Below, piece by piece: positions 55,055 to 64,000 of a DNA stretch of 64,000 nucleotides. Made by a program: the position numbers and the translations under genes. The notes under the pieces are model-generated. The model saw nothing but the letters and a program-made list of their open reading frames with translations. It made no database searches and was not told the DNA's origin. Numbering within the stretch: the stretch's first letter is position 1; every line of letters begins with the position of its first letter. Origin of the DNA: Gp6-AA40 sp035649635 (GTDB lineage: Bacteria; Acidobacteriota; Vicinamibacteria; Vicinamibacterales; UBA2999); contig DASRJE010000165.1 of the NCBI GenBank assembly GCA_035649635.1, positions 62,001 to 126,000 on the forward strand, in the 5' to 3' direction.

Positions 55055-58000
55055 ATGCTCGAGTATCTGCGACGTGCTTCTATGCCGACAGACCTCATCG
55101 GCGTCATCGGGGAAGTACGCCGCCGCTGGCGTCTGAAACTCGCGCTGCGCGGTGTAGTTCGCGTCCTCGCGGTTCTCCTGGCCTTCTTCCTGGTTGCGGC
55201 GACCCTGATGCAGTGGGACCGGTTCAGCCCCGTGTCCATCGTGCTCGCACGCCTTTCGCTGGCGGTCACCGTTCTCGCCGCGGTTTACTGGTTCCTCATT
55301 CGTCCGCTCCGCCAGCGCGTCACCGACGAACAGGTGGCGTTGTACCTGGAGGAACACGAACCCTCGCTCCAGGCAACGCTCCTCAGTGCCGTGGAATCGA
55401 GCCGTACCGGCAACCCCTCCGAATCTGCCGCCCTCGTGAAACGCGTCATCGAACAGGCGCTCGAAGTCTGCGCCAGACTGAACGCGTCGCATCGAGTCGA
55501 GATGCGGCCGCTGCGGCGGAACGCCGTCGGTCTGGGTGCGGTCGCCGTGTTCGCCGTGCTGGCCGTCGCGGTCGGACCTGCGTTCCTTCGCCATGCGCTG
55601 TCTGCGATGCTTCGAGTGGCCAGCGTCCAGGCCGCCTCTCCCTACCGCATCGAAGTCACTCCTGGAAACGCGACTGTCCCGAAAGGCGCAGATCAGACAG
55701 TCACTGCCGCGCTCATCGGCTTTGCGTCCGAGGATGTCGTCCTGATGGTGCGCCGCACGCCCACTGGCGAGTTCGAGCCGGTGCCTCTCGTGCGCAACGA
55801 CGATGGGAAGTACGAGGGGGCGGTGTTCGATGTGAATGCCCCCACGTGGTATCAGGTTGTTGCCGACGGCGTGCAGTCGCCGATCCACACGCTGCAGGTC
55901 GTGGACGTGCCATACGTCCAGCGACTGGAGATCGAGTACCACTTCCCGGCCTACACGGCACTCGAGCCGCAGAAGATCGAGGATGGCGGTGACATCGCCG
56001 TGCTGCGCGGCACCGATGTCCTGTTGCGTATCTTCCCGACGATGAAGACGCCCGGCGGGCGCATCACGCTGAACGAGAAGGAATCGCTCGAGTTGGCGCC
56101 GCAGGGTGATGGCTCGCTGACGGCCTCGTTCAAGGCCGATCGTGACGGCTCGTACCGTGTGGAGCTCAAAGCGCCCTCGGGTGAGCTCGTCGTTGCGTCC
56201 CCGCAGTACACGATCGATGTGCTCGATGACCAGGCCCCATCGGTGTCGTTCAACCGGCCGGGACGGGATACGTCGGTTTCTTCGATCGAAGAAGTGTTCG
56301 TCGAGGCGGCAGCGGAAGACGATTTCGGCATTCGCAACCTCGAGCTCGTTTACTCGGTGAACGGCGGCCCGGAGAAAGTCGTCAAGTTGTTCTCGGGGAC
56401 GTCCCGGCTACCAGAGGTGACGGGCGGACACACCTTCTATCTGGAGGAACTGGGGGTCGAGACGGGCGACTCCGTGTCGTACTACGCGCGTGCCGCGGAT
56501 AACGACTCGGCTGGAGCGAAGACCGCGTCGAGCAACCTGTATTTCCTGCGTATTCGCCCATTCAAGAAGGACTTCAAGCAGGCACAGTCGCAGGGTGGTG
56601 GCGGCGGTGGCGGGGGCGGCGGCGCCGGACAAGTCGAGGCGCTCTCCGAGCAGCAGCGGCAGATCATTTCCGCGACCTTCAACGTGCAGCGTGATCGCAA
56701 GTCGCTCAGCGCTCAGAAGTTCAAGGAGAACTCGACCGTCGTGTCGCTCTCGCAGTCACGGCTGCGCGAACAGGTCGAGGGACTTCTCACGCGCATGAAC
56801 AGTCAGTTGGTCGAGCGCGATCCGGCGTTTGCCAAAATCGCGGAACTGCTCCCGCAGGCTGTGTCGGCGATGAAGGACGCTGAAGGGAAGTTGAGCGCCG
56901 CAGCGCCCGATCAGGCGCTGCCACCAGAGAACAAGGCCCTCCAGGTTCTGCAGAAGGCTGAGGAAGAGTACGAGACGCAGATCAGCGTGAGCCGTCAGCA
57001 GGGTGGTGGTGGCGGTGGTGGCGGTGGTGCGATGCAGCAGGAGCTGGCCGAGATCTTCGAGCAGGAGCTCGACCAGATGGCCAATCGCTACGAGACCGCC
57101 AACCAGGCCTCGGAACAGCAGAACGATCGCGAGGTTGACGAACTGCTGGAGAAGTTGAAGGAGCTCGCCCGGCGTCAGGAGCAGGAAGCCGAGCGTCAAC
57201 GACGCCGAGCGCTGCAGGGTCAGGGCGGTGGTGGCGGTGGCAGCGCACAGCAGCGTGCGCTCGCCGAGCAAGCTGAAGAAGCGGCGCGACGGCTGGAGCG
57301 TCTTGCGCGCGAAGAACAGCGACCCGAGTTGCAGGAAGCCGCGCGTCAGGCCCGTGAAGCCGCGGATGCCATGCGGCGCGCGGCCGCTGGTGGCGATGCG
57401 AACGCGTCGGCACAGGCGCAGGCCGCACTCGAGAGGCTGCGTGAAACCGAAAAGCGGTTGCAGCGATCGCTGACGCAGCGCGCCGAGCGCGACATCGCCG
57501 ACGCTCGACGCGATGCGGAAGAGATCGCGCGGATGCAGCAGGAGATCGCCGATCAGGTGCGTCAACTGGCGCCCAATCAGGCGGCTCGCACGCAGGCCGC
57601 TCGTCAGATCAACGAGAAGAAGGATCAACTCGAAGCGAAGCTCGGCAAGCTCGAATCAGATCTCGATGAAGCCGCCCGCGATGCCAGCCGCGAAGAGCGT
57701 CCGGCCTCGCGCAAGATGGCGGAAGCCGCCGGCGCGATTCGAGACAACCGGCTGCGCGATGCCGTGCGCTATTCGAAGGCACTGGTCAGCCGCGGATCGA
57801 ATACGCAGGCGAACGCAGCGGAAGGCGACATCTCGCGCGGGATCGACGAGATGCGTCAGCGTCTGGACGAAGCGCAGGCCGCCCTCGGCCAGGGCGCGCC
57901 GGGAGATAAACGCGAGGACGCGCAACGCCGTGCCGAACGTCTGGCGCGCGCGGCCGAGTCACTGCAGGAGCGGACGCGAGAGCGCGCCACGCGCGACCAG

Positions 58001-58627
58001 AACGGCCGTCAGCAGGGCTCGGACGGTCAGCAGGCGAGCAAAGGTCAACAGGGCCAGCAGGGACAACAGGGCCAGGGCCAACAAGGCGAAGGCCAGCAGG
58101 GCCAGGGCCAGGGTGAAGGCCAGGACGGCGGCCAGCAGGCCGGCAATGGTGGCGGACAGCGCGGTGGTGATGCGCGTGATGGCGGCGGCCGTTACGCTGC
58201 CGGCGGGTACGATCGCGGCGGCGCGTGGAGAGGCGGGTCCACATGGGGCGGCTGGTGGGAAGGCGGCCGCGCCAACCTGACTCCTGAAGACATCCGCCAG
58301 CTGCGTGGTGAGGCGCGTCAGTATGCGCAGGAGGCTCAGGACCTTCGCGGTGTGCTCCGCGGCGAAAACATCGATCCACGCGAGCTGGATGAAATCGTCA
58401 ACGCGCTGCGTCAATTGCAGGATGAGCGGGTGTATCAGAATGTCGAGGAACTGGCTCGCCTGCAGGCATTCGTCGCCGACAGTCTGAAACGCTTCGAGTT
58501 CGGCTTGCGTCGGCAGCTCGACGCCAACACCGGCGCGATCGTGCTCTCCGGATCTGACGAAGTGCCGGAGTCGTTCCGCAAGCTCGTCGAACAGTACTAC
58601 CGGTCTCTCGGCCAAGCACCGCGGTGA
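55055..58627 (+). CDS. Large membrane/coiled-coil protein, DUF4175-like
   Basis: 1190 residues. Three helices near the N-terminus (about 33-52, 61-82, 157-175), a periplasm-type Ig-like region (about 190-490; YHFPAYTALEPQ, DDQAPSVSF), then a poly-Gly run near 514, long charged coiled coil (about 530-990) with further Gly runs, a Gln/Gly-rich low-complexity segment (about 990-1040; GQQGQQGQGQQGEGQQ) and a final helix region ending SLGQAPR. Resembles DUF4175-type proteins seen beside MoxR genes. A structural or tethering role is likely. The start was placed at MLEYLRRASM, which has a good GGAGG ribosome site; the open frame upstream overlaps the BatA gene and has no homology. The stop overlaps the next GTG. 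Confidence 0.85.
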   Translation: MLEYLRRASMPTDLIGVIGEVRRRWRLKLALRGVVRVLAVLLAFFLVAATLMQWDRFSPVSIVLARLSLAVTVLAAVYWFLIRPLRQRVTDEQVALYLEEHEPSLQATLLSAVESSRTGNPSESAALVKRVIEQALEVCARLNASHRVEMRPLRRNAVGLGAVAVFAVLAVAVGPAFLRHALSAMLRVASVQAASPYRIEVTPGNATVPKGADQTVTAALIGFASEDVVLMVRRTPTGEFEPVPLVRNDDGKYEGAVFDVNAPTWYQVVADGVQSPIHTLQVVDVPYVQRLEIEYHFPAYTALEPQKIEDGGDIAVLRGTDVLLRIFPTMKTPGGRITLNEKESLELAPQGDGSLTASFKADRDGSYRVELKAPSGELVVASPQYTIDVLDDQAPSVSFNRPGRDTSVSSIEEVFVEAAAEDDFGIRNLELVYSVNGGPEKVVKLFSGTSRLPEVTGGHTFYLEELGVETGDSVSYYARAADNDSAGAKTASSNLYFLRIRPFKKDFKQAQSQGGGGGGGGGGAGQVEALSEQQRQIISATFNVQRDRKSLSAQKFKENSTVVSLSQSRLREQVEGLLTRMNSQLVERDPAFAKIAELLPQAVSAMKDAEGKLSAAAPDQALPPENKALQVLQKAEEEYETQISVSRQQGGGGGGGGGAMQQELAEIFEQELDQMANRYETANQASEQQNDREVDELLEKLKELARRQEQEAERQRRRALQGQGGGGGGSAQQRALAEQAEEAARRLERLAREEQRPELQEAARQAREAADAMRRAAAGGDANASAQAQAALERLRETEKRLQRSLTQRAERDIADARRDAEEIARMQQEIADQVRQLAPNQAARTQAARQINEKKDQLEAKLGKLESDLDEAARDASREERPASRKMAEAAGAIRDNRLRDAVRYSKALVSRGSNTQANAAEGDISRGIDEMRQRLDEAQAALGQGAPGDKREDAQRRAERLARAAESLQERTRERATRDQNGRQQGSDGQQASKGQQGQQGQQGQGQQGEGQQGQGQGEGQDGGQQAGNGGGQRGGDARDGGGRYAAGGYDRGGAWRGGSTWGGWWEGGRANLTPEDIRQLRGEARQYAQEAQDLRGVLRGENIDPRELDEIVNALRQLQDERVYQNVEELARLQAFVADSLKRFEFGLRRQLDANTGAIVLSGSDEVPESFRKLVEQYYRSLGQAPR

Positions 58628-59454
58628 GATTCCGGACACTCGTAGCTGTCGCGCTCGTATTGTGCCTGGCGAGCGCGGCGGCTGCGCAATTCGGCCGCGG
58701 GTTCGGTTTCGGCTTCCGCAGCCGTTTCCCTCCTCGTTTCCCAAAGGCGGATACGTTTGGCCTGGGGTTCAACTTCTGTCGCGGCATTTACACCAGCACG
58801 CGTGGTGAGGCCGGGGGGCAGGGGTGGTCGACCGACTATCCGGACGCCGATCTCAATTTCTCGATACGGCTGTCCGAGCTCACGCGCACGAGAGTCAAGT
58901 TCGACACTGACGGCCGGCCGGAATTCATCACCGTGCGGCTGACTGACGACGCGTTGTTCCAGTGTCCGTACTTGCACATGGAAGACGTCGGGACGGTGAC
59001 GTTCAGCCCGCGCGAGGTCGAAGCGCTGCGCGCGTACCTGATGAAGGGCGGGTTCCTGTGGGTAGACGACTTCTGGGGCAGCTACGCCTGGGCCGATTGG
59101 GTGACGGAGATCGGCCGCGTGTTGCCATCGGATGAATATCCCATCCAGGACATCACGCCGTCGCACCCGATCTATCGCACGCAGTTCGAGATCAGCGAGT
59201 TCCCGCAGATCCCGTCGATCCAGTCGTGGCGGGGCAACCCACACGAGACGTCGGAACGTGGCGAAGACAGCGCCGAGCCGCACTTCCGGGCGATCTTCGA
59301 CAAGCACGGCAACATCATGGTGTTGATGACGCACAACACCGACATCTCGGATGCATGGGAGCGCGAGGGCGAGGATCCGCGCTACTTCTACCAGTTCTCA
59401 CCGCGCGGGTACGCCGTGGGGATCAACGCCGTCCTGTATGCGATGACGCATTAG
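58624..59454 (+). CDS. DUF4159 protein, secreted (paralogue 2)
   Basis: 276 residues, GTG start overlapping the previous stop (GTGA), signal peptide with core TLVAVALVLCLASAAAAQF. DUF4159 traits: FNFCRGIYTSTRGE, GWSTDYPDADLNFSIRLSELT, YLMKGGFLWVDDFWGS, PIYRTQFEISEFPQIP and MVLMTHNTDISDAWEREGED. Much closer to the gene at 45543 than to the next gene. The conserved acidic/His motifs suggest a folded GATase-like domain without the canonical Cys. Its close coupling to the coiled-coil gene suggests membership of the same envelope assembly. Confidence 0.93.
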   Translation: MRFRTLVAVALVLCLASAAAAQFGRGFGFGFRSRFPPRFPKADTFGLGFNFCRGIYTSTRGEAGGQGWSTDYPDADLNFSIRLSELTRTRVKFDTDGRPEFITVRLTDDALFQCPYLHMEDVGTVTFSPREVEALRAYLMKGGFLWVDDFWGSYAWADWVTEIGRVLPSDEYPIQDITPSHPIYRTQFEISEFPQIPSIQSWRGNPHETSERGEDSAEPHFRAIFDKHGNIMVLMTHNTDISDAWEREGEDPRYFYQFSPRGYAVGINAVLYAMTH

Positions 59455-59535
59455 CTCCGGAAAGACCGAGGAAAATCCTCAATGCCTCTGTGCCTCGGTG
59501 CGTCGCATTCGTCAACGCAGGTCAGGTGTGATCGG
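59455..59535. repeat. Low-complexity CTCTGTGCCTCGGTG-type repeat, copy 2
   Basis: Between two DUF4159 genes: AAGACCGAGGAAAATCCTCAA, then CCTCTGTGCCTCGGTGCGTC. Resembles the right half of the repeat at 25769-25922 and fills the space before the next ATG, leaving GTGATCGG as the only ribosome-site candidate. Confidence 0.5.
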
Positions 59536-60294
59536 ATGACCAGTTACAGAAAGGGGGTCGTCGCCGCACTGCTGTTGACGTTGATTATGCCGCTCGTCGT
59601 GATGGCGCAAGGGCGCCGGGCGTCCTCGCAGTTCCGACAGGCCGTTGAGTACGACGGCAATCTCACGTTCACTCGCCTGATTTACGGCTCCGGTCTCCGC
59701 AACTTTGGCTTTGGCGGCGCCGCGTGGTCGCACGATTACCCGGCGGCGGACAAGAATCTGAGCGCCATCATCGATTACATCACGCACGTCCGTGTGCGTC
59801 TCGACGGTACCAATGTGCTCGACCTCGACGATCCGGAGATTTTTCAGAACCCGGTGCTCTACGTGTGGGAGCCTGGCTACTGGACGATCCAACCAAGCGA
59901 GGCCCGGCGGTTGCGCGAATATCTGCTCAAGGGCGGATTCGTAATCTTTGACGACTTCGAGGGGCCGGATCACTGGGCCAACATGACGGCGCAGATGCGC
60001 CAGGCGCTACCCGAGTACGAGTTCATTCGCATCGACGAGCGTCATCCGATCTTTCACTCGTTTTACGACATTCAAAAACTCGACGTGCCGCACCCGAGCA
60101 TGGACGTGCCGCCCGGCTATTACGCGATATTCGAGAACAACGATCCCTCCGATCGGATGATTGCACTCGCCAACCACAACAACGACATCGCCGAATACTG
60201 GGAGTGGTCGGCGGAGGGACTCTACAATCCAGATCCGACCAGCAATGCTTATCGGCTCGGTGTGAACTACTACGTGTACGCGCTGACGCATTGA
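59536..60294 (+). CDS. DUF4159 protein, secreted (divergent paralogue 3)
   Basis: 252 residues with signal peptide (VVAALLLTLIMPLVVMAQ). DUF4159 features in a diverged form: FTRLIYGSGLRNFGFGG, SHDYPAADKNLSAIIDYITHVR, LLKGGFVIFDDFEGPDHW, HPIFHSFYDIQKL and ALANHNNDIAEYWEWS. Compared with its two relatives it has a different set of charged residues and no MTHNTD motif (ANHNND instead). It follows the closest relative by 81 bases of repeat DNA. It is probably the last gene of the run; a REP-like hairpin follows. Confidence 0.9.
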   Translation: MTSYRKGVVAALLLTLIMPLVVMAQGRRASSQFRQAVEYDGNLTFTRLIYGSGLRNFGFGGAAWSHDYPAADKNLSAIIDYITHVRVRLDGTNVLDLDDPEIFQNPVLYVWEPGYWTIQPSEARRLREYLLKGGFVIFDDFEGPDHWANMTAQMRQALPEYEFIRIDERHPIFHSFYDIQKLDVPHPSMDVPPGYYAIFENNDPSDRMIALANHNNDIAEYWEWSAEGLYNPDPTSNAYRLGVNYYVYALTH

Positions 60295-60304
60295 GGCTGC
60301 CACG

Positions 60305-60322
60305 CGGTGGCAAAAGCCACCG
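60305..60322. repeat. REP-like hairpin CGGTGGC-AAAA-GCCACCG
   Basis: Perfect 7-bp arms, four-base loop, directly after the last DUF4159 stop and followed by CTCTACGA, as in other GTAGAG-flanked hairpins (10321, 24097). Plausible terminator of the long operon. Confidence 0.7.
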
Positions 60323-60410
60323 CTCTACGAGAGGCGGACTGTAGCGCGCACGCGTTGGTGTGTACCTCTGTACGACGGCGTGTCGTAAGCGTGCGCGGTA
60401 AGATCGCCAC

Positions 60411-60959
60411 GTGCATCCGCAGCTCGACGAAATCATCAGCGAGTTCAACTCGGCATCGACCAGATTGCGAACCCTGCACGCCAGCCTTGCTCCCGGTGCG
60501 TGGGCTCGCCGACCGTCGCCGGAGAACTGGTCGCCAGGAGAGTGCGTGGCGCATTTGAACCTGACTGCCATCGGCATGCTTCCATTGCTGCGGAAGGGGC
60601 TGGACGATGCACGGCGCATCGGACGCGCGGCAGGGCAGCACTATCGGCGTGACCTGGTCGGGTGGCTGCTGTGGCGCACGATCAGCCGCCATGGGCGGTT
60701 CAAGGCGAAGACGATACCCGCGTTCGTTCCATCGAGCGATCGAAGCGCCCAGGAAATCATGGCCGAGTTCGATCGCCTCCAGGCCGAGCAGATTGCCGTC
60801 ACGCGCGAGGCCGACGGCCTGCCGATCGATCGCGTGAAGATGACGTCGCCGTTCAACGCAAAGGTGCGCTACAACATCTTTGCCGCCCTCTCCATTCTGC
60901 CGCGCCATCAACATCGCCATCTTTGGCAGGCGGAGCAGGTGAGTCGCGAGACGTCTTGA
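60411..60959 (+). CDS. DinB-like protein
   Basis: 182 residues, GTG start. The DinB/YfiT-type four-helix bundle is suggested by the N-terminal helix HPQLDEIISEFNSASTRL, WSPGECVAHLNL with a metal-type His, and the C-terminal RHQHRHLWQ with a His cluster. These proteins bind divalent metals and have been linked to thiol transfer (bacillithiol, mycothiol) or DNA-damage responses; no precise role is assignable. The preceding segment has a small GCGCGGTAAGATCG context without a strong ribosome site. Cystathionine beta-synthase lies 75 bases downstream, an attractive thiol link but unproven. Confidence 0.78.
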   Translation: MHPQLDEIISEFNSASTRLRTLHASLAPGAWARRPSPENWSPGECVAHLNLTAIGMLPLLRKGLDDARRIGRAAGQHYRRDLVGWLLWRTISRHGRFKAKTIPAFVPSSDRSAQEIMAEFDRLQAEQIAVTREADGLPIDRVKMTSPFNAKVRYNIFAALSILPRHQHRHLWQAEQVSRETS

Positions 60960-61034
60960 AGAGTGGTAGGCGGAGCCACATGCTCGTCTGTCTGGGGCAG
61001 AGCACCTCGTTAGCGACCGGCTACAATCAACAGC

Positions 61035-62420
61035 GTGGGACAACCTGCCGGCACCAAGATTTGCAACTCGATTCTCGATGCCATCGGCAACACGCCGATG
61101 GTGCGCATCAACGCGATCACGCGGGGATCGACCGAGGCGACCGTCCTCGTCAAACTCGAGACCTTCAATCCGGGAAATTCGATCAAGGATCGCATCGCGC
61201 TGCGGATGATCGAGGATGCTGAGCGGTCGGGTCAGCTCAAGCCCGGCGGGACGATCGTCGAGGGCACGTCCGGGAACACCGGGATGGGGTTGGCCATCGT
61301 TGCCGCGACCAAGGGCTATCGCTGCATCTTCACGACGACGGACAAGCAGTCGAAGGAAAAGATCGATGCGCTGAAGGCCTTTGGCGCGGAAGTGATCGTG
61401 TGCCCGACCGACGTCGATCCTGAGGATCCGCGCTCGTATTACTCGGTGTCCTCACGCCTCCAGCGCGAGGTCCCGGGCGCCTGGAAGGCCAACCAGTACG
61501 ACAACCCTTCGAATACTGCTGCTCACTATGAGCAGACTGCGCCCGAGATCTGGGAGCAGACCGGTGGGACGGTGACTCACCTTGTCGTCGGTGTCGGAAC
61601 CGGGGGCACCATCAGCGGCATCGGACGATACCTGAAGGAACGAAATCCCGCGATCAAGGTGTGGGGGATCGACACCTACGGATCGGTGTTCAAGAAGTAC
61701 AAGGAGACCGGAATTTTCGACAAGAACGAGATCTACCCGTATATCACCGAGGGCATCGGCGAGGATTTCATTCCCGGCAATGTCGATTTCACCATCATCG
61801 ATTACTTCGAGAAAGTGACCGACAAGGACGCCGCGATCATGACGCGACGACTGGCGCGCGAGGAGGGCATCTTCGCCGGAAATTCAGCCGGCGCGGCCAT
61901 GGCCGGCGTCATTCAGCTCGCCGAACACTTCAAGAAGGGCGATGTCGTCGTCGTGGTGTTCCACGACCACGGGTCGCGTTACATGGGGAAGATGTACAAC
62001 GACGAGTGGATGGGCGCGAAGGGGTTCCTCGAAGTCACAGGAACCACAGCGCGCGATCTCGTCGCGGCCGGCGTCTCAGGCGAGCTCTTCACCGTCGAAG
62101 CCGCCCACTCCGTGGAGGAGGCCGCGAGGCTGATGAGTCTGCACGACTTCTCGCAAGTGTCCATCACCAAGGAGGGCCGCATTATCGGCTCCTTGAACGA
62201 GACACATCTTTACGAGGAGATCGTGCGGAACCCCGGTGTGAAGAAAGAGCCGGTCGAGGCCATCATGCAGCCAGCGTTCCCGTTTGTCGATATCTCGACC
62301 CCGGTCGAACTCCTGGCCACGATGATCACGCCCGGCAATCCGGCCGTGCTGATTCGAGACTTCAAGACCGACAAGACGTTCATCATCACACGCTCGGACG
62401 TCATTCGCGTGTTGATGTAG
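61035..62420 (+). CDS. Cystathionine beta-synthase
   Basis: 461 residues, GTG start. PLP fold with K51 in NPGNSIKDRIAL (Schiff-base lysine), GTSGNTG substrate loop, GVGTGGTISGIGRYLKE phosphate loop, and C-terminal tandem CBS domains (about 335-460; LFTVEAAHSVEEAARLM, VSITKEGRIIGS). This is the cystathionine beta-synthase layout with regulatory CBS module; it condenses serine and homocysteine. O-acetylserine sulfhydrylase activity cannot be excluded, but the CBS pair and length favour the synthase. No cystathionine gamma-lyase gene is adjacent. Confidence 0.9.
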   Translation: MGQPAGTKICNSILDAIGNTPMVRINAITRGSTEATVLVKLETFNPGNSIKDRIALRMIEDAERSGQLKPGGTIVEGTSGNTGMGLAIVAATKGYRCIFTTTDKQSKEKIDALKAFGAEVIVCPTDVDPEDPRSYYSVSSRLQREVPGAWKANQYDNPSNTAAHYEQTAPEIWEQTGGTVTHLVVGVGTGGTISGIGRYLKERNPAIKVWGIDTYGSVFKKYKETGIFDKNEIYPYITEGIGEDFIPGNVDFTIIDYFEKVTDKDAAIMTRRLAREEGIFAGNSAGAAMAGVIQLAEHFKKGDVVVVVFHDHGSRYMGKMYNDEWMGAKGFLEVTGTTARDLVAAGVSGELFTVEAAHSVEEAARLMSLHDFSQVSITKEGRIIGSLNETHLYEEIVRNPGVKKEPVEAIMQPAFPFVDISTPVELLATMITPGNPAVLIRDFKTDKTFIITRSDVIRVLM

Positions 62421-62506
62421 GTCTCGTCGTACGCGTCATTCGATGTTGTGTCCGAATCTGGCGCGTGGCGGCGCGGCAAAAAGGCTATAGAGATCGGTGC
62501 GACGAC

Positions 62507-63379
62507 TCAAGGGCTCTCCTGGAGCATCTCCTTGATTTCAGGATGTCCGCCGTAGTCGGCCCAGCCCGCAGGCGTTTGGCCAACCTTCGTATCTTTGATG
62601 TGCACGTCAGCGCCCTGGTCGATGAGGAACTCGACCATCGCTCGGTGTCCGTTGAGCGCCGCGTAGTGCAGCGCGGTGCCCGAGTAATCAAAACCTCCCG
62701 GGATCGCGTTGACCTGGGCACCCTTCGCCAGGAGTAGCTTCGCCGCATCCATGTGACCGTGCATGCACGAGTAGACGAACGCGTTGTTGATGATGCCTTG
62801 TCGATCCTGTGTGAAGGAGGAGAACTTCGAGGCCAGCATGTCTCTGCCGCTGCGATCGAAATTCGAGCGTTCGATCACGTTGAGATCGCCCCACGGCCAG
62901 TTGATGGTGCCAGCTTCTGGCCGAAGGCTGCCGTCGCTCGCAAAGAAGTTCTCGATCAGATCTGTGCGACCAAGCCCAGCGGCGATACGCAAGTTGTGAA
63001 TGGAGGCTCCGCGCCGCAGCAGCAAATCGATCACACTTTGACTATTCCAATACAACGCCTCTTCCAAAAGGGACCAGCCACCCGTGCCGTCGATGGCCGC
63101 GCCGCAGTCCAGTAGCAACGCCGCGGCCTCGACATTGTTGCGACTGGCGCAGGCGCCAAGTGGTCCATTCACGTCGGCGCCCGCGTCAATCAGGATGCGG
63201 GCCATTTCGATTTGGTTCGGGTTGTCCCTCGCATCGAGGACCAGGCATTGCAGCAGCGTCGGATGGCTGGTGGATGATCGAGACGTCGCCAGGGTCGGAT
63301 CGGCCTGCACCACGGTGCGAAGCCGCTCAACATCACCCGATTTGATTGCGGCGATGGCAGCGTCGAACTTCGCGTCCAT
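62507..63379 (-). CDS. Ankyrin-repeat protein
   Basis: 290 residues, no signal peptide. About six ankyrin repeats, seen as VERLRTVVQADPTLA, IEMARILIDAGADVNGPLG, VEAAALLLDCGAAIDG, MDAAKLLLAKGAQVNAIPGG, ALHYAALNGHRAMVEFLIDQGADVHIKD and TPAGWADYGGHPEIKEMLQ. In the centre (IHNLRIAAGLGRTDLIENFFASDGSLRPE and about 45 more residues) the repeats are irregular. Probably a protein-interaction adaptor. It lies between the synthase gene (convergent) and the transhydrogenase gene upstream on the same strand, 15 bases apart; no functional link is known. Confidence 0.88.
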   Translation of the reverse strand: MDAKFDAAIAAIKSGDVERLRTVVQADPTLATSRSSTSHPTLLQCLVLDARDNPNQIEMARILIDAGADVNGPLGACASRNNVEAAALLLDCGAAIDGTGGWSLLEEALYWNSQSVIDLLLRRGASIHNLRIAAGLGRTDLIENFFASDGSLRPEAGTINWPWGDLNVIERSNFDRSGRDMLASKFSSFTQDRQGIINNAFVYSCMHGHMDAAKLLLAKGAQVNAIPGGFDYSGTALHYAALNGHRAMVEFLIDQGADVHIKDTKVGQTPAGWADYGGHPEIKEMLQESP

Positions 63380-63394
63380 GGACTCTCCCGGGTA

Positions 63395-64000
63395 TTACTC
63401 GATGGCTTTCACGATGTCCTCCACGACCTTCTTGGCGTCGCCGAAGACCATCATCGTCCTGTCCATGTAGAAGAGCGGGTTGTCGATGCCCGCATAACCG
63501 GACGCCATCGATCGCTTGTTGACGATCACCGTGTGCGCCTTGTGCGCCTCGAGGATCGGCATGCCATAGATCGGGCTACCGGGCTGCTCGGCGAGCGGGT
63601 TCACGACGTCGTTAGCGCCGAGCACGAATGCGATGTCGGTGCCGCCGAAGTCGCCGTTGATCTCGTCCATCTCCTGGACCTCTTCGTACGGCACCTCGGC
63701 CTCCGCGAGGAGTACGTTCATGTGCCCAGGCATCCGGCCCGCGACGGGGTGAATGGCATATCGAACGTTGACGCCCTTCGCCGCGAGCTTGTGGGCCATC
63801 TCCTTGACGGCATGCTGGGCGCGCGCCACTGCCAGGCCGTAGCCGGGGATGATGATCACGCTCTCGGCGTTTCCCAGCAGAAACGCCACGTCCTCGGGCG
63901 ATCCCGATTTGACGGTCTTCTGTTGCGCCTCGGCAGAGGCAATCCCTTCCGCGCTTCCGAAGCCGCCAAGGATCACGCTGAAGAAGGACCGGTTCATCGC
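63395..64000 (-). CDS. pntB: NAD(P) transhydrogenase subunit beta (partial, 5' end outside)
   Basis: The last 201 residues of PntB plus one more codon at the window edge; the frame continues to the boundary. Present: the cytoplasmic end of the last membrane region (AMNRSFFSVILGGFG), and the NADP(H)-binding domain III with GYGLAVARAQHAV, HPVAGRMPGHMNVLLAEA, IAFVLGANDVVNP and VNKRSMASGYAGIDNPLFY. PntAB uses the proton gradient to reduce NADP+ with NADH. The missing part holds the membrane domain. PntA would be expected upstream of PntB in the direction of transcription, outside the window. Confidence 0.95.
   Translation of the reverse strand, partial: AMNRSFFSVILGGFGSAEGIASAEAQQKTVKSGSPEDVAFLLGNAESVIIIPGYGLAVARAQHAVKEMAHKLAAKGVNVRYAIHPVAGRMPGHMNVLLAEAEVPYEEVQEMDEINGDFGGTDIAFVLGANDVVNPLAEQPGSPIYGMPILEAHKAHTVIVNKRSMASGYAGIDNPLFYMDRTMMVFGDAKKVVEDIVKAIE

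Overview
The window looks like chromosome of an acidobacterium, most probably of the Vicinamibacteria type. This is an inference. It rests on high GC, an acidobacterial-type secreted VWA protein, an Oar-like TonB receptor with a carboxypeptidase-regulatory N-terminus, Ser/Thr kinases (one with a TolB/PD40-like propeller), several secreted proteins of a 'PDLSGIW' family, and many secreted peptidases. There is no rRNA, tRNA, CRISPR array, integrase or transposase. Gene density is high and no gap exceeds 300 bases; the longest (about 270 bases before the AlkB-like gene, about 255 before base 16916) hold repeats or nothing recognisable.

Layout. 1-3.6 kb: end of an amidohydrolase, a two-gene ABC-2 exporter and an unassigned His-rich membrane protein. 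3.7-7.9 kb: kinase with beta-propeller, AlkB-like dioxygenase, cupin. 8-10.3 kb: three small secreted proteins. 10.4-16.7 kb, minus strand: TonB receptor, PQQ-type sugar dehydrogenase, and a VWA protein with an Oar-like N-terminus. 16.9-24 kb: secreted and enzymatic genes (GYD, class C beta-lactamase fold, M28 peptidase, methyltransferase), a kinase fragment abutting an ABC exporter fragment, and DUF2784. 24-30 kb: metallo-beta-lactamase fold, small barrel, DUF4126, glycosidase, OxyR with its probable operator, ankyrin protein, VWA protein. 30-45 kb: PSMA-like M28 peptidase, a GAF-glucan phosphorylase fusion, ABC ATPase, MOCOS-like PLP enzyme, a coiled-coil protein with eight 21-base repeats, S9 peptidase, isoaspartyl peptidase and DPP III.

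45-60 kb, all plus strand, is the most distinctive block: a DUF4159 protein, an acyltransferase-like membrane protein, a VWA/GATase-like membrane protein, a caspase-fold protein lacking the expected cysteine, MoxR ATPase, DUF58, a BatA-type protein, a 1190-residue membrane/coiled-coil protein and two more DUF4159 proteins. It probably encodes an envelope-associated AAA+/VWA chaperone complex. 60-64 kb: DinB-like, cystathionine beta-synthase, ankyrin protein, and part of transhydrogenase PntB.

A second theme is intergenic DNA. Several families of degenerate short-word repeats and compact palindromes lie against start or stop codons, and one palindrome is embedded in a signal-peptide coding region.
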